Source: Eopsaltria australis (lineage: Eukaryota; Chordata; Aves; Passeriformes; Petroicidae). Taken from it: a stretch of DNA of 64,000 nt. The stretch spans positions 387,501 through 451,500 of the forward strand of contig JAVTVJ010000777.1 of the NCBI GenBank assembly GCA_034509425.1, given 5' to 3'. Position 1 is the first letter of the stretch; every line of letters starts with the position of its first letter. The translations under genes were made by a program, and so were the position numbers. Of the stretch, positions 37,141 to 49,558 are shown one piece after another. The notes below the pieces were generated by a model. The model searched no databases. It saw nothing but the letters and a program-made list of their open reading frames with translations, and was not told the DNA's origin.

Positions 37141-40100
37141 GGTAGTAAAAACAGGAGCTACTATATAAAGGGGGTAAATTAAATGTATCCACATAATAAT
37201 TGTAATTGTAAATCTGTTACCTGTTTGTCGCCAGCTGCTGACTATTTTTATATGAGCAAAATGTAAAGATTCCCAGAGAAAAAGTTCAGCTCAAATACTT
37301 GTGATTCTGGCTGAAGAAATACCACAGTTTTTTTACTAGAGAAAACAGTGTTTATCAAGATGAATTTACCTACAAAAAATTTGACTTAAAATTACTGTTA
37401 AACTATGTGGTATTTGACTAAAGAAAAGATGGATCTTAAAAATCCAGGTTATATTGTAGAAAGGAACTAATTATTCAGACAAGCTAAGAAGGAAAGGTAA
37501 CTAGAAAAGAATGAAAAATCTTTCCAAGTCCATCCACTAATTAGGATCTCTGACACTAATTGACACTCAAAATTATTCAAATTTATTTTCAGTATTTCTG
37601 AATTTCAAATATCATTGGGAAATTTTCATTTTCAATTACATTAGAAACATTTTAGGAAAATACAATTCAGTCTACTTTTCATAATTTCACGAGAAAATGT
37701 TTCACAAGAAAACATTAGAAAAAAAGAATCACCAATGCTTTCACCAACACTTCGCACATACAATTCTTATATTTTCTTTTCAGATGTTCTCTACCTTTGG
37801 AAGAGGAATTTAAAAACTGTTTTAACAAAATATGAGATGTTGTCAATCTTTGTCTTTTTAATGCCAAACATCCCTTCAAGTCCAATCCAATTTTCCCTAG
37901 GTTGTTCTGGAAGTAGAGAGGTATATGTCTACTAACACCAAAGGTAGTTTACTAACTCTGTAGGAGTGCACATTTGGATCACACAGTAGGGCTAATCATG
38001 CTGATTAAATCCACTAGAACTTCAGTGTTTCTATATTATTGTAACTTTATCTAACCAGAGCAGATGTCAAAAGAATAAGCTGTATCTTTCTCACCTCTGT
38101 TTTCTCCTTTTTCAAGTTTTACCTGCAAATAACTTTCCTATGGTGCTAGATGTCACATGTAATTTATGTGATAAATAAGTACTTATACATGCAGATTCCT
38201 ATTCACTTACTCAGCTTTTCTCTCATCTTCCCCGTCAGGCAGGCATTTTGAGAAAGCTATAAACCAGGATCATATAGCTTCTTTCTGAATTATGTACGTA
38301 TTACATGTCAAGTATTTTTCTTTATTCAGAAATACTGTTCATCAAATTCTTAGAATAAACGTAACTCATGTATGTACCCATATATATAACCACAGTATTC
38401 ACATTGTAGTCCTTAAGGACAGGCAACATTGGATTACCCCATCTTGCCTCAGCTTCCTGTGCTGGGCGTTTGATGGAAGATAAGATAAAACATAAAACAA
38501 TTGATGTTTAACAGAGCTGCAGACTAACCTATAAAAGAATAATTAATGGCTTGTTGTCACTAGATTTAACATTAAGGGGAGTTTTTTTTTTTTTAAATTA
38601 CCTAGACAAACAAATAACACACCTTGTCATTGGCCAAGTGTAAAATCAATGTATTTCAGCTAATTCTGAGAAGGGCTGACTTTGGCCAGTCCCTGCACAA
38701 TGGTTTTGGAGTTCTTTGAAATAAATTAAATCCTTATTTTTCCAGTCAGCATGCTGGACTTAAAATACTTAAAATAATTAAGTGAATATTTAAATGTTTG
38801 ACTTGTGCTATTCATGTATAAAGGAATTTTCCTATTCATTTGAAAGGTAATAGCTTTAAGTCCAATATAGTTAACACTTTCATTAAATATGCTGTTCATG
38901 GTCATTCTCAAAAAGTTCTGAGTTCCTTTTTAAAAACACAATAATCCCATTTGAATATGTCTGGGGTTGAAGATCCTTTGCCCTTTCCATAAGAGAACAG
39001 ACACTTAAATTTAAAATTAGACTGCTTTAGCTATATAACACCCTGAACAATCCCTTACCTTGTATGGATTCAGAGGTTTACTGAAATATTGCTGGGAAAA
39101 ACCAAACCAAACCAAACCAAACGAAACCAAACCAAACCAAACCAAACCAAACCAAAAGAAACCCCCAGAAATAAAAGTCACTTACTGTTGAGTCATTGCA
39201 ATCTCTCTAGACAGCTTGGCCGGTGCCCACCACTGATGACTGGCAGACTTGCTCTTGGAAATTAGATTCTTCAGCTGGATAGGTGAAAAAATGGTTGTAG
39301 TGCTTCTCCCGCTTACAAAGCTGACATATAAATCCAAGTCACAATATCTAAAAAGTTGAAGAGATTTTTCCATTTTACACCTTTCAGCTGCCTTGTCTTG
39401 ACATATTCCTAATGTGGACAGAAAAGTTTACCTGTTATCTCATGAAAGATTGTTTATATTGAGTATCAGAGGCACACACATAAGCTGGTAGGACAGCAAG
39501 AAGATAAGTTTTTTATGCCTGATCTTGGCTAGAAATATGTGGGTTGGAAAAGGAATTGATTGATTTCATCAATATCTCAAAGCAAATTCAGAATAGTTCA
39601 GGTGTATACAATTTTTTTCCCTTAAATTTTAAGTATTGCTTGAAAAGAAGATCGATTAAGAGGCTGATTTAGATGATATTCCAAGACTGCCTTATCAAGA
39701 TTAGGATCTTCATTTTATCTTACCGTGATAGTTTGCCACAAACTGGTTTGGCTAGAGAGGTGCAGATGAAGGCTGCTGGAATCTCAGGAAAATTGTAAAG
39801 GTTGCAGACAGTAGCAGATTCACAGCTGACAAAAAATTGTTCAAGAAAAGTGGGCAAAATGTGAGATTTGGTGAAATTTGGCTTAATACAGCTGAACAGA
39901 TTCAATTGGATTCAGTGCCAGCAAAGCAGGAGCAGCATGATGGTGATTAGGAGGCATTACTTCAAAACACAGCACCTAGGGGTGCTGGTGAAAAGCCTAG
40001 TTCTGTTCCTGTCTTTAAAACCAGGAATGTGTTTGAAGCTACTAATATGAAAGTCCTCCAGACATACCGTTTGTTCAGCCTCCTCAGTTTTCTGGAATTC

Positions 40101-40539
40101 TCATCCTACATAGCCACCTAGGGATTTCTCCTTTAAAGGAGCTATGCTTCACATCTATTAGAAGACTGTTTCTTTTTCTAAGACTAATCTAACTATCAAA
40201 GTCCTGTTTAAGCAGGTACAAAAACTGCCAGTCCCAAAGTGGCTGGTACAGTTGCTCGAACACTCATCACTGAGATAATAGTGTCAGGGAAGTTCATCTT
40301 GAGGATATCTGGGCTAAAGGACTGTTCTTCCTGATTCCCAGTCACAAGAAGGGATATCAATCACCTAAATGAGAAAAAGCCTAGGTGAGCTTGAGACATA
40401 GTTAAAACAGGAATGTTTATTTTTGGGAATAGATGGACTAATCAGGTATGGCTTTCTTATTGACAGTGTTTTATTATTGGGTTTCAGCAACTGGGATAAG
40501 GTAAAAGCATCCCTCATTGCTTTCTCCACATCTGAGGCT
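37141..40539. other. Intergenic stretch, no gene seen
   Basis: AT-rich DNA with only short open frames. The (AAACC)n tract at 39.1 kb is the one distinct feature. Confidence 0.5.
39097..39155. repeat. (AAACC)n pentanucleotide microsatellite
   Basis: About eleven consecutive CCAAA units, with one substitution (CGAAA) in the middle. Unlike the irregular A/C-rich tracts elsewhere, this is a true tandem repeat with a 5-base period. Confidence 0.9.
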
Positions 40540-40544
40540 TGTAG

Positions 40545-40900
40545 AACACCTTGTTCTTGGTTCTGGTTTCATCTGGGATTGTTAATTTTCCTCCTAGTAA
40601 CCAGTACAGTACTGTGGGCTTGGATTCAGTATGAGGCTGATGCTGATAACACACTGAGGGCTCAGTCATTGCTCAGCAGTGCTTACCCTGAGCCAGGGGC
40701 TTTTCAGGTTCCTGTGCCCTGCCAGTGAGGAGCTGCACAAAGACCTGGGAGGGAGCATGGCCAGGACAGCTGACCCGAACTGGCCAAAGGGATATTCCAG
40801 ACCATAGAATGTCATGCCCACAATATAGAGTGTGGGGAGTTGGGCTGGGAGGGGCATGTTCTTGCACTTAGCTGCATGGGGAACTGGAAGGGAAGTGTGC
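40545..40900 (+). mobile_element. Degenerate endogenous retrovirus LTR, probably solo
   Basis: The order of segments resembles a common avian ERV LTR. It has a 'gctgataacacactgagggc' block, 'cagtgcttaccctgagcc', 'gccagtgaggagctgcacaa', 'ggacagctgacccgaactgg', 'ccaaagggatattccagacc' and a remnant of a TATA region ('caatatagagtgtggggagt'). I recognise this from general knowledge of bird repeats, not from a search. No gag, pol or env coding is visible nearby, and the 101-codon open frame across it (40423-40728) is not viral coding. The ends are approximate and it is old and inactive. Confidence 0.65.
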
Positions 40901-41959
40901 TTTGTGGAGGAACTATCATGGTACCAGGTGTTTCCTGGCTGCAGCAGATCATTGGGGAAAATAAGCAAATTTTGAGGGGCCACTTTTCATTTGTGACATA
41001 GTTGTATTGTTGGACTAAGTTCTTCAAAATGTAGAATGCCAAATCTATGAACAGAAACCCATGTTTTCGGTTTACTTGGGCTCTTACCACAATTAGTTCA
41101 ATATGCGAAGTGTCATTATGGATCTAAAATCTTTCTTGCATTGTCAGCTGGGTAATGAAACAAGCAGGCTGTCTGTAACTATAAACTGTGTTTCAAATTT
41201 TTCTCTGTTAGCATGAACCAGTCCAGTGCAAAACGTGTGTCCAGTCAGGCACACATTTGGATGGTGTAATTAGTGGCACAGAAATAATCAGCCTGCTCAG
41301 AAGTATCACCTCTGCTAGCACCTTTCAGCAATAATGCAGCACTGTTATTCCAATCAATTAAGCAGCCAGACTGCTTCTTTGCTGAGGTCTACTCTTGCTC
41401 ATGGAAAAAAATAAAAGCATACAAGTATTGTGTATCAAGACTGAGAAACTAAATTTTACAGATTTTAATTACTTACAAGCTGTACTTAACCCAGACCTTT
41501 TAAAGAGAAATAGAGAATAACTTTACCTTTTAGCTTTGTAAGCACTCTTGTAACTTGCCTGTCTCCCTTTCCAACATCTTTTCCTAAACAAAAATTCTCG
41601 AGGATCCTGATAGATAATGTTTGTCCACAATCTTCCATGCTGGAATAACTATCTTGTAGAACAGTATTGGTACAGCAGTCAGATAGCAACATTCGAAAGG
41701 GTGCAGAAAAATCAGTTGTTTTCTAGATAACACAAATATGTTTACTGATACTGATTTTTAAGTGTGACTAATCTGCTGAGCCAAGAGCAGCTTCTACATT
41801 TGCCCTGCTAGTGAGACACTGTGACTTAGTGTAAATAATTTGTTCAACATCCACTCTCCTGTCTTGAATTAGATTTTTAGAGTGTTACTAGTAATCAGTT
41901 ACAAAGTGCATAAACTCTACACATACTTTTATATATATATATATGTAATGTGTATAATA

Positions 41960-42230
41960 GAATCACAAAATGGCTTGGGTTAAAAGAGACCTTAAAGATC
42001 ATCTCGTTACAAGCCTCCTCCCATGGGCAGGACAATTGCTTAAAGCCCTATCCAACCTGACCTTGAACACTTGCAGGGATGGGGCATCCACAGCTTCTCT
42101 GGAAAACCTCTGCCAGTGCCTCACCACCCTCACAGTTAAGAATTTCTTCCCAATATCTAATCTAAATCTGCCCTCTTGGAGTCTCTGTAACCATTTGACC
42201 AGCAATGCCCCATCATAAAGGTCACAAAGT
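41960..42230 (-). mobile_element. CR1 LINE fragment, antisense
   Basis: 'gaatcacaaaatggcttggg', 'atgggcaggacaattgct', 'atccacagcttctctggaaa' and 'gtgcctcaccaccctcacag' are antisense CR1 3' UTR. It lies next to a TA microsatellite at 41931-41944. Confidence 0.92.
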
Positions 42231-42370
42231 CTCAACCTTTTGAACTTATTCCCTCAAGCTCTCAGTTTAGTTTCCTGATTACTATGCAGTTTATTTCCAC
42301 ATTATTTTACTACTAATTTGTTTGTCTGTTATTTTGGACATTCCTCAAGCCTTAAGTTGCTTAAACTTTG
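42231..42370. repeat. Unclassified repeat shared with 30.83-30.96 kb
   Basis: The sequence to the right of the CR1 matches that to the right of the 30.5 kb CR1: 'tcagtttagtttcctgatta' against 'tcagtttaattccttgatta', then 'ttattttggacattcctcaa' against 'tgtattttggacattcttca'. The shared part is about 130 bases, diverged, and not ordinary CR1 3' UTR. Confidence 0.6.
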
Positions 42371-42384
42371 TTTCTGTGCGTAAC

Positions 42385-42530
42385 TACCATTTGCAGGAAT
42401 GGGGCATCCACAACATCCCTGGGAAACATGTTCTACTGCCTCACCACCCTCACAGTAAGGAATTTCTTCCTAATATTAATCTAAACCTACTCTCTGTCAG
42501 TTTAAAGCCAATGTTATCATATGGACAATC
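42385..42530 (-). mobile_element. Second CR1 fragment, antisense
   Basis: 'ggaatggggcatccacaaca', 'tactgcctcaccaccctcac' and 'taaggaatttcttcctaata' repeat the same CR1 region as the neighbouring copy. It is therefore a separate insertion or a duplication. Confidence 0.85.
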
Positions 42531-45500
42531 TCACCTGGTTTCAGGTGGACAAAAAGAAAAAAAGCTCATTCCTTTTTGGCAGTTATCTTACAGGTGTGTA
42601 GGGACTCTCTTTCAGAGAAAAATGGCCTTTTGGGGTTGGATGGCCGTCTGGCCAGCTGCATCCTTACCCACACAAGCATGACCTTTGCTCTCCACCGAAT
42701 ACCCACAGGATTCATTTAAAAACTTAATAACCTTTATTCACAGTCCTGGAGAGCAAAGCTTATCCCCACAGACAACAGGGCCACAAAATGCATCATGTTG
42801 ACCCACGAGTGTTTCACCTCTTAGAGCTTTCTCAGTGACTGGCACTTCCTCCAAGGAAACATCTAAAATGGAAGTTCAGTTAATTCTAGCTGTGGGCATT
42901 TCCTTTCCTAGGAGAAGACATCCATTGCTAAAGTGACTAGACATGGATTCCTGCTCCAACCCAGAAATATGGGAGTAGGCAAATGTTGTTGGAGGCATGA
43001 ACAGGTCACAGGGTGTGGAATTATTACTAGAATTACTGGAGAAAGATTATTGAAACTAAAGTTATATCCCCATCCTAAGAGAGGTTGTAATGGTAAGAAA
43101 ACTTTGAGGGTGGAATGTGGTTGGCATGTAAGGAATCTGTTCCCCGAGCAAACGTAGCCTGCACCTTTAGATGTTGGAAACACTGGGGGAGCTTCATGAA
43201 CTGACCTTAGAAGAGTGGAGGGTGGAGCAGAGTGGAGATGACATAGGCAGGCTCAGTTGTAAATCACTGCCAGTATGGAACTAAATGGTGGCCAGAAAAC
43301 CACAGAGCATCTGCCACACAAGAGATATATTGGTTGCTGAACTAGCAATTGCTTCCTTTTATGGTAAAATTGTGCCCTGTGGATGACATTTGCTCATTGT
43401 AATACCAAAATCACCTCCACCCCAAAAGCTACCTGCCTCCAAGGTGTGACCACCTCTCACTGAGCATGTGCCCTATATTTTTCCAACCTATACTTTTAAA
43501 ATCAAAATGAGAAAATTCTACAGCAATTGGTAACAAAGGTATGTATGACAAGAGTCACTGAAGCTCCTCCTAAACTTAAAAAAATCACACAATGCCTTCT
43601 TGTGTGTCAGGCAAGATATTTTTGTAGGAAAGGCACACATTGTGCAAAGGCCTGGTGAAAACTCACCTATACTACTGTGGACATTTCTCATTCCTCAGGT
43701 TCAGGTAGGAGAAATTCCATCTGAGGTGAAGGCAAACAAAGACTAAGCAGTTGAGCAAGGGCATGGAGGGCCTATGGAATAAGAAGACAACTAGTAGGGC
43801 AAGACAAAGGCTGAGAGAGTTGTCATCACTTTCAAGAAAGATAGCAAGGATGAAGTCAAAACAAGGAAAAGAGCTACTGAAGTGCAAGGAAAATGATGGT
43901 TAAGAACACAAACCAATTCAGTACTTCTTTCCAAAAGGAAAACCTCACCATCAACGGTATAGTAGCAAATATCCCTTGTGAATTGGGAAGAATGGTGAGG
44001 AAATCATGCATGCTCTCTGTGCCTCTGCAAAGTTCACACAGAGGAAACCAAAACCCTATTTTTCACTTCTGTCATCACCACAAGCAGATATGCCCTTATT
44101 TGCATAGTCTGAATGTACATATCAATTTTGGCACCAACATAGGAAATTACAATCATAGTACATTCCTTTCTCTTTTCAAGGCTCAAAATACTAAATTCTA
44201 AATGAAGAAGAGACTTACCTTACTTTTGTATAGGTTCTGAACATTTCCACATGAATGAAGGTGCACAAATAACTTTCAGAAATTTTTAAGTCACCAAGGA
44301 GCTTTGAAAGTTTTACCCTGTGGATGGAACACATTTTAAACACAGCCAACTGAGCAGCTTAGTTTCAGTGGGAATGGGGATTCAGAGGGTGATAGCAACA
44401 ATGGGCTGTTTTACAGTTTGAAAATTTGCCTTGCTGTGCTTTGGGCATGGATCCAAATGTTCTAGGTCTGAAAATAACCAGCCTTCCCACCACACCTCCT
44501 CCCCCTTGTTTTTCAAAGCCCATGTTATTTCCTTAGTGGTCTCTTGGTACTGTTCATTCCAGCCAATGGAATACATTTGGTTACATTTTGGCTTTTGAGC
44601 CAAAAGTGTAGTGATGGCTCCAGGTTGAGGGAGAGCAAGGCTTGAGAATCTCCTGGAAGATGTGACCAGTCTGTGCATTGAAGAGGCAGGTCTTGCTCAC
44701 ACACTCAGGGATTCCCCAGTTGCTAGCACTGAGATCAGGAAGGAGTTTTCCCCAGTGCAGGTTGGCAGTGGTCTATGGGGGTTTTTGCCTTCACCTGCAG
44801 CATCAAGCTGCACTGGTCAGGGCTCTCCAGTCCCTTTCTTCCAGGTTGCTCATGTACCTCAAAGATGGCCTCTTGTGCCCTGCAACTGAAGGGAGGAAGG
44901 CTTTCCCCCCTTCCCCATGGTGGGCCAGAAAGTGTCTCCAGCAGGTTTTTTTGCCTTTCTCTGCAGCACTGAGCATGGCCCCTCGCCAGGGTTCCTCTGG
45001 GCCCTTACAGCTTTGTTCCTGCCTACTGCCCTTGCACTTCTCAGGCACCACTGGTGCCCTGGCTCCCTCTGACTCTCCTGCCCACTGCAAGCTTGGAGCA
45101 AGAGTGAGCTGTGCTCATTGCTCCATTCTCCGAGGGGTTCTTGCTTCTGTTGAACAGACTTGGAAGCCTTCCTTCCTCATTTGAAAGGGCTCCAGGCTTG
45201 CTGCCCCATCTGGAGGCTTGGATGCCAAATGGCTTACTGCCATTTTTCAGCTCTTCCAGAGGACAATACAGGTGTGGGGCAGGCACAAGAGCACATTTCA
45301 TTCATCCTTGGCCAAGAAGCAGTGGAGCACATTTTGGAAGATAAAAAGTGTGCTCGTCATTGATAAGTGTCCTCCTCTGGATAATATCCCATGGTATGAC
45401 ATACCTCTTTGCTTTCTTCTTTTGTGTGTGGTCCAGTACCAATCCTCATTCTTCTCATTCCTCACTCCAGGAAACAGGGACTGCTTGGCCTGTATTCCTG

Positions 45501-46689
45501 CTGTTGCTCTCTGTGCCTCTGTAGTTTTTCTTTGCTAGACTGCAAGGGATGTTTTTTCAGTCTAAAGTGAAGAATGCACCAGCCTGCTTCTGGCTACATG
45601 TGTGCATTGTGTTAATGCTTTCGAGCACCAGCTGTGAAACAGATTCAGAAAAATAACAAAAAATGACATAATGTAAATTCAGATATAAAAATAAAATACC
45701 ATTTCCCTTTGTAATCTTTCAGATTTGTGTCCTTGAACACGTTTTTGAAGATGAAAAAGCTTTGGTATTTCAGGAAAATAACAGTGCCATCATTATTTGA
45801 CTCATGGTGAGCATAGGGAATAGAATAGAATAGAATAGGACAGAATAATTCTGGTATGTTATGCCCAGAGTTCTGCATGACAAGCTATGACGCATGTTCA
45901 AGCATACCATCCAGGAAAGCAGCTCTCTGCAGTGTCAGAGACACCTACAGTATCACTCAGGCTGAGCTGGAACATGCCCCTGGAGCCCTGGGAAGGAGTG
46001 GGGGGTGGAGAGGGGAAGGTGGCCTATAAACATAGCCAGAACCCTGGCAGAAGACCTGCACTGCTCATGTGCTGTCCTGTAGACATTGATGGCTGGCCAC
46101 TTTGGAGACAGAGTTTTGGGCCAGACGGACCTCAGCTCTGATGGAGCACTGTTGTTCTCTGGGTCTTGTGTTTTAACAGGTTTTTCCAAGGGAAACGGCT
46201 CTGGTATTTCTACAGCTGAGTACAAGGAGAAAAAAAATCCACAGGGAAATGAACATGTATTGCCCACATCAAACAGCTCATAACCACTTAGTTCTGAAGC
46301 ACCTCCTGCTCCAGACTGAGGGATTGATCTCAAAGCCTAGATCTTTGATCTAAGTGTCAGAGATGTGGGGGTTTCCCATCCTGTGGAAGCCCAGCTAAAC
46401 TGGATAAACACAGAAGACTTTCAAAAAATACAGTTTCCATGTGCTTTTTGCAAATGTGTTCAGGTAATCAAATGCTCTTGAGGTGATCCACAGCTCTCAC
46501 CCCCATGAGAAGGTACATGCCTCCAAAGTGACAGAGCCAATGCCCAGGCTGGGACACAATTGCCCATTCCATCCCTTCTTCTAAGTGCAGTGCTGGGAAG
46601 AAATATCATCAAAGATATCCTGAGGATCTAGTGGCAAGGAAAGGAGGAGGAAGCAACAAGAGCCAAATCAAATCAAGTCAAATTGGATC
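42531..46689. other. Intergenic stretch, no gene seen; one unclassified repeat-like patch
   Basis: A GC-richer patch at 44.70-45.10 kb contains two related segments, 'gggtttttgccttcacctgc' and 'ttttttgcctttctctgcag', about 180 bases apart. They suggest an old mobile element I cannot name. Its 168-codon open frame (44678-45184) has no domain. An (AATAG)n tract sits at 45.82 kb. Nothing else is supported. Confidence 0.45.
45818..45842. repeat. (AATAG)n short tandem repeat
   Basis: About four GAATA/AATAG units, with the last one altered to AGGAC. Confidence 0.8.
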
Positions 46690-47870
46690 AAATGGAATTG
46701 AATCAAAGAGCTGAGTTGGAAGGGATGATCATTGAGTCCAACTGCTTGACTGCTTCAGGGCTGACCAAAAAAAAGCATGGTATTAAGAGCATTGTCCAAA
46801 TATCTCTCAAACACTGACAGGCTTAGGGGATTGACCACCTCTCTTGGGAGCCTGTTCCAGGGTTGGGTTACCCTCTGGGTAAAAAAATGCTCCCTCATGT
46901 CAAGTCTGAACCTCTTCTGAGGGGCACAACTTTGAGCCATTCCCACATGACCTGGTACTGGGTCCCAGGGAAAAGAGGGACCTTTTCCCCTTCCTTGCTT
47001 CAAAAAGTTGTAGAGATCGGTGAGATTGCCCCACAGCCTCCTTCTCTCCAAACAAGAAAACCCCCATGTCCTGAGCCTCTCCTCACAGCTCTTCTGCCAG
47101 CCCCTTTCACAGCTTTGGTGCCTTTCTCTGGAAGCATTCAGGGACCTTCACACCCTTTTGAAATTGTGGGGTCCAGAAGCACACACAACACTCAGGCCAC
47201 ACCAACACCAAATACAGCAGGATAATCCCCTCTTTGGAGTGGCTGGTGAAGCTGTGTTTGATGCATCCCAGGACATGGTTTGTCCCCTGGGCTGCCCGGG
47301 CACACACTGCTGACTCCTGTTGAGCCTCCTGCCAGTCAGCACCCCCAGACCCCTTCTGCAGGGCTGCTCTCCAGCCACTCCTCACCCAATTTAGACTTGT
47401 GCCTGGCATTACTCCTTCCTAGGTGCAGAATCTGGCACTTATCCTTGTTCAATTTCATGCCATTGATATTTGCCCAGATGCTCCAGGCTATCCAGATCCC
47501 TCTGCAAGGCCTCTTGTCCCTCAGGAGTGCCAGTAGCACCTCCCAGTTTGGAATCATCAGCAAACTTGCTCATGGTGCATTCAACTCCTGCATCCAGATC
47601 ACTGAGAAATGCATTGAACAGAGCTGGCCCTAGAATAGAGCCTCGAGGAACACTGCTGGTGACCAGTCACCAGCCAGATGTGGCCCTGTTCACTGCAACC
47701 CTTGAGCACTGCCCTTCAGCCAAATCTTCACCCAGCACACCATGAACACCCTCATCCCACAGCTGGAAAATTTGTCCCAAAGGATGCTGTGAGGTAAGCC
47801 CTACAAAAACCCAGAAAAACTACATCCACCACATACCCTTCATCTGCTGGGCAGGCAAGCTTACTATAGG
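46690..47870 (-). mobile_element. CR1 LINE copy of about 1.2 kb, antisense, with reverse-transcriptase remnant
   Basis: This is the longest CR1 in the window. The left end has a (CAAAT)n-like 3' tail, followed by reversed CR1 3' UTR ('agggtgattga'-type and 'gagcctgttccagggttggg'). Farther right it reaches coding-derived sequence. The minus-strand frame at 47336-47563 reads [18 protein letters not shown], the C-terminal reverse-transcriptase region typical of CR1 ORF2. The frame is broken elsewhere, so it is a dead 5'-truncated copy. Confidence 0.93.
47336..47563 (-). pseudogene. CR1 ORF2 reverse-transcriptase C-terminal remnant
   Basis: About 75 codons remain open, including [20 protein letters not shown], which fits the end of non-LTR retrotransposon reverse transcriptases. 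Stops and frameshifts interrupt it on both sides. It is not functional. Confidence 0.8.
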
Positions 47871-47995
47871 ATACTACATTATTTAAACAAGACTTTTTTT
47901 AAATGAATCTGCATTGACAATGACTGATGATTGCACTGTTCTTTAAGTGTAGTGATAGGACAAGTTGTAAGTTCTAAACGAAAAAAAGTAGATTT

Positions 47996-48225
47996 TGATT
48001 AGATATGGGGAAGAAATTGTTCCGTCAGGGTGGTGAGGCCCTGGCACAGGTTGTCCAGAGAAGCTTGCCCAGGATGCCTGTCCCTGGAAGTGTTCAAGAT
48101 CAGGTTGGATGGGGCTTTGAGCAACTTGGTCCAGTGAAAGGTGTCCCTGCCCATGGCAGGGGGCTTGGGTCTAGGTCATCTCTAAGGTCTCTTCCAACAC
48201 AAACCATTCTGTGATTCTGCTATAT
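47996..48225 (+). mobile_element. CR1 LINE 3' fragment, sense
   Basis: 'gtggtgaggccctggcacag', 'gttgtccagagaagcttgcc', 'ttggatggggctttgagcaa' and the terminal 'accattctgtgattctg' make a complete CR1 3' end. Together with the copy at 46.7-47.9 kb it forms a tail-out inverted pair. Confidence 0.95.
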
Positions 48226-48834
48226 TGTAGGGCAACCTCCCCTGTGTTGACTTTCTTTACCTCCCCATTAACTACTGGAATTAAATTTTCTGTATTTCTG
48301 GTAGAATTCTCTTTTACTACCTTGTTCATTATAATTTCCTTGAAGATTGCAGCCTTCTGACTATACACTCATGCTATTATTTTTATGTGCTTTCAGTCAG
48401 AAAGCTTTATTCTCACTTTTTATATGATTCCCTATTCATTTTCAAATCTGTTTCTAGGACATTCTTCCCTGCTGCTCTTTCTCTGCTTTTCAAGTCGTTA
48501 ATACATTTTTAAAGTCACAGTCAATTCTTTGCCTGATTTTACCCAATGGATGAGCAGTTCTCCACTTTTTTCTGATTGTAGTTCCCCTTGCACAAGTATA
48601 AATTTATTTTCTTTCAGGGTTGTAACTTCATTGGCCTTAACTTCTTGTAGAAAGTGTTCCCCCATTAGACTGGTCCTCTAGAGAAGACCCTGTCCTGGGC
48701 CTTATGTGATGATGCTGAACACCACTGTCATTATTTTGCTTCCCTCTTCCTTTCTGATAACAGGCATCATCACTTAGTGGTAATTTTTGTACAGGTCACT
48801 GAAAAGATAATAATAATAATAAAAAGAAATATTG
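48226..48834. other. Short intergenic stretch, nothing recognised
   Basis: It lies between the CR1 and the RBFA poly(A) region and contains a short TAA run (48811-48825). No gene is supported. Confidence 0.5.
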
Positions 48835-49164
48835 CAATATAGAAACCATAATTTTATTGGAAATAATCAAGACAATTGTAAGAAGTTTTAACTCAGTGCT
48901 GCAATAGGTATATTTTATCATTACAAAACTGCTCTCTGATTGAAAGTCCCTCAACTGCAGCAGCTTGAAAGCTGCTTTACAGAATGTCACTAATGGCAGT
49001 TTTTCTTACATACTTTGTGCTAGCAAACCTGCTCACATGTGGCAAATGAGGAAGTGGTAAACATGTTGTACAAAATGAATCTTTCAGTAGCTATGGCAGT
49101 CTAAAAAGACTAAAAAAATTTTGTTATTGGCAGCCTCCATTTTGAAGGGAGTGGCTTTTTCACT
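48835..49164 (-). other. RBFA: RBFA 3' UTR with poly(A) signal
   Basis: TTTATT at 48853-48858 reads AATAAA on the minus strand, about 310 bases after the RBFA stop. A U-rich stretch (TTTTTATTATTATT on the minus strand) follows it, as expected downstream of a cleavage site. Confidence 0.65.
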
Positions 49165-49558
49165 TCATTTCAGTTTATCATTAGACTGACTTAATGTTTT
49201 GTCATCATCCATCTCCAACTCATTCACCTCTTCCTGTAATTCATTCTGCAGTTCATAGTCTGTGACTGATTCAGTGTTATCATCCCAGTAATCAGCTTCA
49301 TATCTGTCCAGTAAGTGTTTCTGCGGTGCAATGTCATCATTGTCAGGAGGATTCCTCGTTTTTTTCTTTTTCATTTTCTTTTGAATCTTAGAAAGCTGCT
49401 GCTCCTGCTTCTCTGTCCAGGCAATGTTTTCTATATGTTTTGACACTTTCATTTTTTTATAGTCCATTATCTGTTTATTCAGCAGTTCATGATCAATACC
49501 AAACAGATTACGCCGCATCGGTGAATCTGAAGTTTGAGTTGTTGAAGGGAAGAGTTTA
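49165..49558 (-). CDS. RBFA: RBFA exon 7, terminal coding exon
   Basis: The acceptor is TTCCCACAG. It encodes [13 protein letters not shown], then [19 protein letters not shown] (the conserved GIDHExLNKQIMEYK block of vertebrate RBFA), a Lys-rich run and an acidic tail ending SNDKLK and a stop. Confidence 0.95.

Noticed and set aside
44678..45184. 168-codon plus-strand open frame
   Set aside because: No domain, and it covers repeat-like sequence with an internal duplication.
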